The notes under the pieces: model-generated | Told to the model about the DNA's origin: nothing | Seen by the model: only the letters and a program-made list of their open reading frames with translations | Databases searched by the model: none | Part shown: positions 14,994 through 19,216 of the stretch, piece after piece | How the letters are laid out: every line of letters starts with the position of its first letter | How positions within the stretch are numbered: the stretch's first letter is position 1 | Source of the DNA: CAZNLS01 sp964573895 | GTDB lineage: Bacteria > Acidobacteriota > Aminicenantia > UBA2199 | DNA: 19,216 nucleotides | Direction: 5' to 3' | Assembly (NCBI GenBank): GCA_964573895.1 | Contig: CAZNLS010000048.1 | Span: 1-19,216 of the forward strand | Made by a program: the position numbers and the translations under genes

Positions 14994-15320
14994 CTATTTT
15001 ACAGAGACTATTTCATCTATAGGAAGAAAAATCACGGTAGTTGACCTGTCACTATCTTCATCGGAGCAAATATCGGTTACAAGTTCTAAAATCTTTTTCT
15101 TCACATTATTATCAATATTAAAAATAATTATTTTTCTAACCGGGCTTGTACCGGTAAATCCGTTCATCAATCCGGCAAAAATAGGAATTTTTTCGGTAAT
15201 TATATGTCCGAGTGCCGATGCTTCTATAACATTCGCATCTGTTATTCCTATTTCAACGAGGGCAGATAACAGGTCTTCCAGTAATTCAATACGATCGAGA
15301 GAGATAAGTGTTAATTTCAT
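14994..15320 (-). CDS. PII-like signalling protein, 108 aa
   Basis: The protein begins MKLTLISLDRIELLEDLLSA and continues ALVEIGITDANVIEASALGH, with FAGLMNGF at 48-55 and a C-terminal TTVIFLPIDEIVSV, the ferredoxin-like pattern of PII-like trimers. The canonical T-loop (uridylylation tyrosine) and the GDGKIF B-loop are absent, so it is not GlnB/GlnK. PII-like proteins usually bind a nucleotide or ion and regulate a membrane transporter encoded nearby. GAGG lies 8 nt before the ATG. It follows the second EIIA gene by 17 nt, in an apparent operon with it, so it is a candidate regulator of the antiporters. The ligand cannot be inferred. Confidence 0.75.
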   Translation of the reverse strand: MKLTLISLDRIELLEDLLSALVEIGITDANVIEASALGHIITEKIPIFAGLMNGFTGTSPVRKIIIFNIDNNVKKKILELVTDICSDEDSDRSTTVIFLPIDEIVSVK

Positions 15321-15337
15321 TATGTTATCCTCATGTT

Positions 15338-15808
15338 TTAACTAAAATGAACATCTTCATAACACTTTAATGCAGAAAAAACATCATTATAGTTTTTTGA
15401 AGAAATTAAATTCTTTCTTATATTTTCTTTTCGGAGTATCCGTGATACCCTGGCCAAAAACCTTAATTGCATATTAATTTCATCATGCGGAAAAAGTATC
15501 AGAAGTATAATTTTTACCGGAATATTATCAATTGATTGAAAATCAATGCCATCCCTGATAATCCCCATGACAGGAATAATTTCTTTACAGCATTTTACAC
15601 CGGTATGGGGTATGGCAACATTATGCCCCACACCTGTTGAACCTAATGCTTCTCTTTTTTTTAATCCTATTAAAGCTTCGTCAATGTCCACACAATCATA
15701 TACTTTTTTAGCTAAATTAAGCATAAAATAGAAGATTTCTTCTTTGGTTGATTCCGGTTTTATTGCAAGTGTTATACATTCTTTGTTAAGATAATCGCAA
15801 ATTTTCAT
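15338..15808 (-). CDS. PTS EIIA (fructose/PtsN type) domain protein, second copy, 156 aa
   Basis: A single EIIA-2 domain with GSTGVGHNVAIPHTG (residues 56-70), a near-textbook phosphorylation site with H68. It starts 38 nt after the antiporter gene stop on the same strand, and has its own promoter whose -10 ends 6 nt before the ATG, so it can be made apart from the antiporters. It probably works with the PII-like protein as a phosphorylation-controlled regulator. No PTS permease is present, so sugar uptake is unlikely to be its job. Confidence 0.9.
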   Translation of the reverse strand: MKICDYLNKECITLAIKPESTKEEIFYFMLNLAKKVYDCVDIDEALIGLKKREALGSTGVGHNVAIPHTGVKCCKEIIPVMGIIRDGIDFQSIDNIPVKIILLILFPHDEINMQLRFLARVSRILRKENIRKNLISSKNYNDVFSALKCYEDVHFS

Positions 15809-15814
15809 TTTTAG

Positions 15815-15843
15815 ATATTAAAAAAGTATCAGTTATTAGTCAA
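15815..15843 (-). promoter_or_regulatory. Leaderless promoter of the second EIIA gene
   Basis: On the minus strand TTGACT (15843-15838), a 17-nt spacer and TAATAT (15820-15815), then CTAAAA and the ATG at 15808. The -35 is close to consensus and the gap to the ATG is exactly 6 nt. Confidence 0.6.
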
Positions 15844-15846
15844 ATT

Positions 15847-17160
15847 TCAGGATTTGCTTTGACTGTCTCCTGCTTTCATTAATCCGATTTTTAATGCAAC
15901 AGGGCCTACAATTTGGTTTAAAGTTATTGTAGCAATAAGTATGGTTTGTATCTCGGGTCCTATTTTGGGAAATCTTCTTATAACTTCAAACAGCAGACCC
16001 AGGCTCACTCCTGCCTGAGTAAGAAATCCGAGCCAGCTGTAACTGTAGATACTTTTTATTCCGCCGGAAATTTTTCCGCTGAAAAATGAACCAAGAAAAA
16101 TTGTAAATATTCGTGAAAAGAAGGTTATCAAGCCTAAAAACCATCCCCTGCTTAACGTTACAAGATTTATGGATGCTCCTGTTATAGAGAAAAATGTCAG
16201 AAAAATAGGAATTGAGATTTTCTCCATCCTTTTTAAAAATATTTCACCCTTGTCCGAAAAATTTTGTACCGTAAAACCTGCAGCCATACAAATAAGAAGC
16301 GGTTCAAGATTCAGTGTTATGGTATAGGTATCCGTAAGATAATCTCCTAAAATATGAGAAAATTTAATAACAAAAAAACCCAGCCCGATTAGAAGAATGG
16401 AAAATTCAACTTTAAATTTACTCATCATTATTAAGATAAAACGACCGAGTAAAAAACCTATTATAAATGCTAAAACAATCTCTGCCAAAAGGTGAAGAAT
16501 AAAGCCGGGATCAAATTTTTTTGTACTTTTTATCAGTATTTCGCCAAAAGAAACAGTTATAGCAAAGAGAATAATAATAAGGACATCGGTAACTATTGTA
16601 GAACTTAAAACAGTGCTTGTATATCTTCCTTTTGATTTTGTTTCACTTATTATCGCAATTGTTGAAGATGGTGAACGGGCAACAGAGATAACACCGAAAA
16701 TTGAAGCTATCCCAATTTTAGAAAGAACTGTTAAATCTTTCATAAAGGGAATTATTCCCGACAGAAAAAATACCGATGCCGTCACTCCAATAAAGACAAA
16801 AAATGTAACTCCGAAGGTTAAAAAAACTATTACCTTCAAATCTTTTAAAAAATCTTTCTTTCGTAATTCAGCTCCGGCTGTAAATGCAATAAAAGCCAAT
16901 GCCATACTATTTAAAAACGATAATTCATTTATCATTGATTCTTTGTAAAACCCCAATATGTGCGGGCCAAATACGAGCCCTCCTATAATATATCCTGTGA
17001 TTTTAGGTAATTTTAACTTTGTTATAATCTCCCCGGTCAAATATGATGATAGAAGCATAAAACCAACAATAAGAGAAGGAGAATTAAAGTCAGAAAATAG
17101 ATATTTAAGAAGAAACATTCCCGCTGTCAGTATTGATAAAAGAATTATTTTAATTTTCAT
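15847..17160 (-). CDS. CPA2-type cation:proton antiporter, 437 aa
   Basis: A membrane antiporter with about 12-13 hydrophobic segments. Conserved-looking regions are LKLPKITGYIIGGLVFGPHI (residues 49-68), MALAFIAFTAGAELRKKDF (86-104), ISVARSPSSTIAIISETKSK (158-177), and STIVTDVLI, whose aspartate is the expected ion-binding residue. It ends soon after the last membrane segment with no TrkA-N/RCK regulatory domain, so control would come from separate proteins such as the adjacent EIIA and PII-like products. The ATG overlaps the stop of the upstream antiporter by 4 nt. Whether it moves Na+ or K+ cannot be read. Confidence 0.88.
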   Translation of the reverse strand: MKIKIILLSILTAGMFLLKYLFSDFNSPSLIVGFMLLSSYLTGEIITKLKLPKITGYIIGGLVFGPHILGFYKESMINELSFLNSMALAFIAFTAGAELRKKDFLKDLKVIVFLTFGVTFFVFIGVTASVFFLSGIIPFMKDLTVLSKIGIASIFGVISVARSPSSTIAIISETKSKGRYTSTVLSSTIVTDVLIIILFAITVSFGEILIKSTKKFDPGFILHLLAEIVLAFIIGFLLGRFILIMMSKFKVEFSILLIGLGFFVIKFSHILGDYLTDTYTITLNLEPLLICMAAGFTVQNFSDKGEIFLKRMEKISIPIFLTFFSITGASINLVTLSRGWFLGLITFFSRIFTIFLGSFFSGKISGGIKSIYSYSWLGFLTQAGVSLGLLFEVIRRFPKIGPEIQTILIATITLNQIVGPVALKIGLMKAGDSQSKS

Positions 17161-18383
17161 TGTTTTTTTAGAATGATCTTTTCTTTTGTTAACTCTTTCT
17201 TTTTAAACATTGCGGATATAATTCTCGGACTTAAAAATTCCGTAACAAGAGAAGATAAAAGAACAATAATAAATACAGATTGTGCAAACCCGGGAAAAAG
17301 AATATAAAAGTTGATAAGAATTGCAAAACCTGTCCCGCCTTCCGAAAGAAGTGATATACCGTAGTAGGGTGGAATCTTAAAGTTCGCCGGGAAAATTTTG
17401 ATTGCAACAAAATTACCTGAGACTTTTCCAACTACTCTGAAAATGAAGAAAACAATTAACAATGATATCTCCACTCCTCCGGTAATTTTGAGACTGGCAC
17501 CGATTAAAAGTAAAACCAAAATATATACAGAGTGTTCAGCCTCCCGCAGGAACAGGAGTGCATCTACTCTTTTTCTTATTACATTTGCAAGAAGAATTCC
17601 ACCAAAAAAACCTGAAAAAAGAGAAGAGTGGCCGAATTCGGTTGAAAAGCCCCCGATAAAAGCTATTAAGCCGATAAAAATAGCTGTGAATTCATAATAA
17701 TTTTTTACTATTCTTAAAAGATAGGAGAATATCAGGGCGGGAATAAAACCAATTATTACAGATAAAGAGAATTTTCCGACTACTTCAATAATATTTATCT
17801 GTGGAAACTGAGAAGATTTCATGAATGATATAAGAAAAGCGAAGAAAAAAAGTGCAAAAAGGGAATCGACACTGGATATATATCTAAGCAGATTAAACAA
17901 TTTTTGATTTTTAAATTTATAAAATCTGTTTACTATTGAAAGGGCTAAAGGCGCGGTTGACATTGCCAGGGTTGAAAGAAAAAGTGCTGTTACCAACCTG
18001 TCTTCAAAGGTATAAACAGTAAAAAGAGGAGCAATATAGTAGATGGAAAAAAAGACTGATATATAGGTTGTTACAGCCTGAACAGCAGTTATCGAGAAAT
18101 ATTTTTTCGGTAATTTTTTTAAGAGGCGGAATTCAAACTGAATTCCGAATAAAAATCCAATCCATGAAAGACCGAATACTATAAAAGGTTTTAATTGTAC
18201 AATTGAACTTTTGTCAATAATATTAAGAACCGAGGAACCTAATACAATTCCCAACAATATATATTCAGTACCGGTAAGTATAATATTTCTAATACCCATT
18301 TTCGTGCCTCTGCCTGTGGAAAAATATTTTGCTCCCAGAACAGAAATGGGTAACACTATTAAAATTACCAGTAAAAATTTCAT
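17157..18383 (-). CDS. Divergent CPA2-like cation:proton antiporter, 408 aa
   Basis: A second polytopic protein with the same overall plan: FGLSWIGFLFGIQFEFRLLK (70-89), LSTLAMSTAPLALSIVNRF, and SSVDSLFALFFFAFLIS with a candidate ion-binding aspartate, then a GHSSLFSGFFGGILLANVIR region. It is only distantly like its neighbour, which it overlaps by 4 nt, so the two may form a heteromeric transporter or act on different ions. There is no cytosolic regulatory domain; the C-terminus is a short Lys-rich tail. A promoter directly upstream predicts a leaderless mRNA starting at this ATG. Confidence 0.8.
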   Translation of the reverse strand: MKFLLVILIVLPISVLGAKYFSTGRGTKMGIRNIILTGTEYILLGIVLGSSVLNIIDKSSIVQLKPFIVFGLSWIGFLFGIQFEFRLLKKLPKKYFSITAVQAVTTYISVFFSIYYIAPLFTVYTFEDRLVTALFLSTLAMSTAPLALSIVNRFYKFKNQKLFNLLRYISSVDSLFALFFFAFLISFMKSSQFPQINIIEVVGKFSLSVIIGFIPALIFSYLLRIVKNYYEFTAIFIGLIAFIGGFSTEFGHSSLFSGFFGGILLANVIRKRVDALLFLREAEHSVYILVLLLIGASLKITGGVEISLLIVFFIFRVVGKVSGNFVAIKIFPANFKIPPYYGISLLSEGGTGFAILINFYILFPGFAQSVFIIVLLSSLVTEFLSPRIISAMFKKKELTKEKIILKKQ

Positions 18384-18389
18384 TTAATA

Positions 18390-18418
18390 ACTGTATCCGA
18401 CATGGTCTGCTTTTTCAA
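18390..18418 (-). promoter_or_regulatory. Leaderless promoter of the antiporter operon
   Basis: On the minus strand TTGAAA (18418-18413), 17 nt, TACAGT (18395-18390), then TATTAA and the ATG at 18383. A perfect palindrome AGGAATTCCT (18418-18427) touches the -35 and could be an operator; CTTTATAAAG (18439-18448) lies further upstream. Confidence 0.5.
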
Positions 18419-18463
18419 GGAATTCCTAATATAAATATCTTTATAAAGGTTTGCAATAAATAT

Positions 18464-18847
18464 TTAGTAAATTGAAGCTATTAAATCTATTTCAACCATT
18501 GCATCCAGCGGTAATGCGGATACTTCTACTGCTGCACGTGCCGGATAAGGCCTGGAAAAAAACTGTGAATAAATTTGATTCACCGCAGAAAAATCACTCA
18601 TATCTTTTAAATAGACGGTACATTTAACACAATTTTCTTCACTAATTTCCGATTTTTTCAGTATTTCACTTATATTTTTTAAAATCTGTTCAGTCTGTTT
18701 TTTAACCCCGCCATCAACAATTTTCCCCGTTTTTGGGTCTATTCCTATCTGTCCTGATAAAAACAAAAAATTCCCTGCTTTTACAGCCTGAGAGTAGGGC
18801 CCTACTGCTTTCGGAGCCATTTTTGTATTAATTTCTTTTTTTTTCAT
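18464..18847 (-). CDS. ridA: RidA family enamine/imine deaminase, 127 aa
   Basis: RidA hydrolyses reactive enamines made by PLP-dependent serine/threonine dehydratases, protecting other PLP enzymes. The family signature is present: APKAVGPYSQAVKAGNFLFL (residues 11-30), SGQIGIDPKTG, and RPYPARAAVEVSALP (99-113) with catalytic R104, plus E119. Length is normal. GAGGAGAT gives a good SD. The ATG overlaps the rhomboid stop by 4 nt, so the two are co-translated. Confidence 0.95.
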   Translation of the reverse strand: MKKKEINTKMAPKAVGPYSQAVKAGNFLFLSGQIGIDPKTGKIVDGGVKKQTEQILKNISEILKKSEISEENCVKCTVYLKDMSDFSAVNQIYSQFFSRPYPARAAVEVSALPLDAMVEIDLIASIY

Positions 18848-19216
18848 TGTATCTCCTCTGAATCGTTTTGTTCAGGGGGCAAAATTTCGATCAAAGGTTT
18901 TCTCTTCCTTACAATTAAAATGAAGATAACTCCGAAAAGAAATCCCCCAACATGTGCAAGCCATGCAATGTTTCCGCTCCCCATATAAAAAAACTGTATA
19001 ATAAACCAGATAGCAAGGAATACTGAAGCGGGAATATCTATAAATGTGATAATAAAAATTATCAGTACCAGAGTTTTTACCTTTGCTTTAGGATATAAAA
19101 TCAGATATGCACCCATTACTCCCGAAACAGCTCCACTCGCACCGATAACAGGAATTGTTGAACCAAGGTTAAATAAAATATGGACTAAAGATGCCGAAAT
19201 TCACGCCAGAAGATAC
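18844..19216 (-). CDS. Rhomboid family intramembrane serine protease, partial, with in-frame TGA
   Basis: The frame enters from the right edge and ends at 18844. It has the catalytic serine in IGASGAVSGVMGAYLILYP (Ser codon 19137-19135), several membrane segments, and the catalytic histidine in NIAWLAHVGGFLFGV (His codon 18954-18952), so the rhomboid assignment is firm. At 19203-19201 the frame contains TGA. The residues before it (YLLA) and after it (ISASLVHILFN) both fit the family pattern around this point, so the stop interrupts a real gene. TGA is the normal stop for hypF, fabD and serC here, so a changed code is unlikely. It is either a nonsense mutation or a base error; the first later ATG (19116) would lose the active serine. 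Confidence 0.8.

Noticed and set aside
14517..15808. A PTS sugar transporter
   Set aside because: No EIIB, EIIC, HPr or EI is present, only single EIIA domains beside antiporters.
18844..19216. TGA reassigned to an amino acid, as in some candidate phyla
   Set aside because: fabD, hypF, serC, the MATE-like gene and one antiporter all end naturally at TGA at the expected length, so TGA is a stop here.

Overview
The window joins two AT-rich bacterial pieces separated by exactly 100 Ns (2435-2534), the usual placeholder for a scaffold gap of unknown size. The two sides look different, so nothing in the sequence itself proves that they belong to one genome.

Left piece (1-2434): every gene is on the minus strand. 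A tight operon encodes two different DUF488 proteins and a dual-OB-domain protein. After 218 bp containing a large inverted repeat comes a PD-(D/E)xK nuclease cut by the window edge, which resembles PGN_0703-type restriction endonucleases. A TATATTTG box just before the first gene and the lack of Shine-Dalgarno (SD) sites suggest Bacteroidota. This is the best candidate for a poorly described system, probably genome defence or nucleic-acid processing.

Right piece (2535-19216): the genes suggest an uncultivated, fermentative, probably anaerobic bacterium. It encodes an oxygen-sensitive-type Fe-S L-serine dehydratase and HypF for [NiFe]-hydrogenase maturation. I cannot name the phylum. The layout is: (a) plus strand, an amino-acid/peptide catabolic set (Xaa-Pro peptidase, ornithine-cyclodeaminase-family oxidoreductase, L-serine dehydratase) and then fabD. 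A nearly perfect 34-bp repeat lies upstream of both the catabolic set and fabD. (b) Minus strand, serC, a MATE-like membrane protein and hypF, with hypF having its own promoter overlapped by a 14-bp palindrome. (c) A divergent sirtuin gene, meeting a stand-alone cyclic-nucleotide-binding protein tail to tail. (d) A lipoprotein with a pseudopilin-like C-terminal domain and a PTS EIIA-like protein on the plus strand, facing a minus-strand set of PII-like protein, second EIIA and two CPA2-type antiporters. This looks like a regulated cation/proton module. (e) ridA and a rhomboid protease at the right edge. The rhomboid frame carries an in-frame TGA.

Four genes in the right piece have a -10-like hexamer exactly 6 nt before the ATG and no SD, the arrangement expected of leaderless mRNAs. 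Others (serC, fabD, the PII-like gene, the first EIIA, ridA) have clear SD sites, so both modes of initiation seem to be in use.
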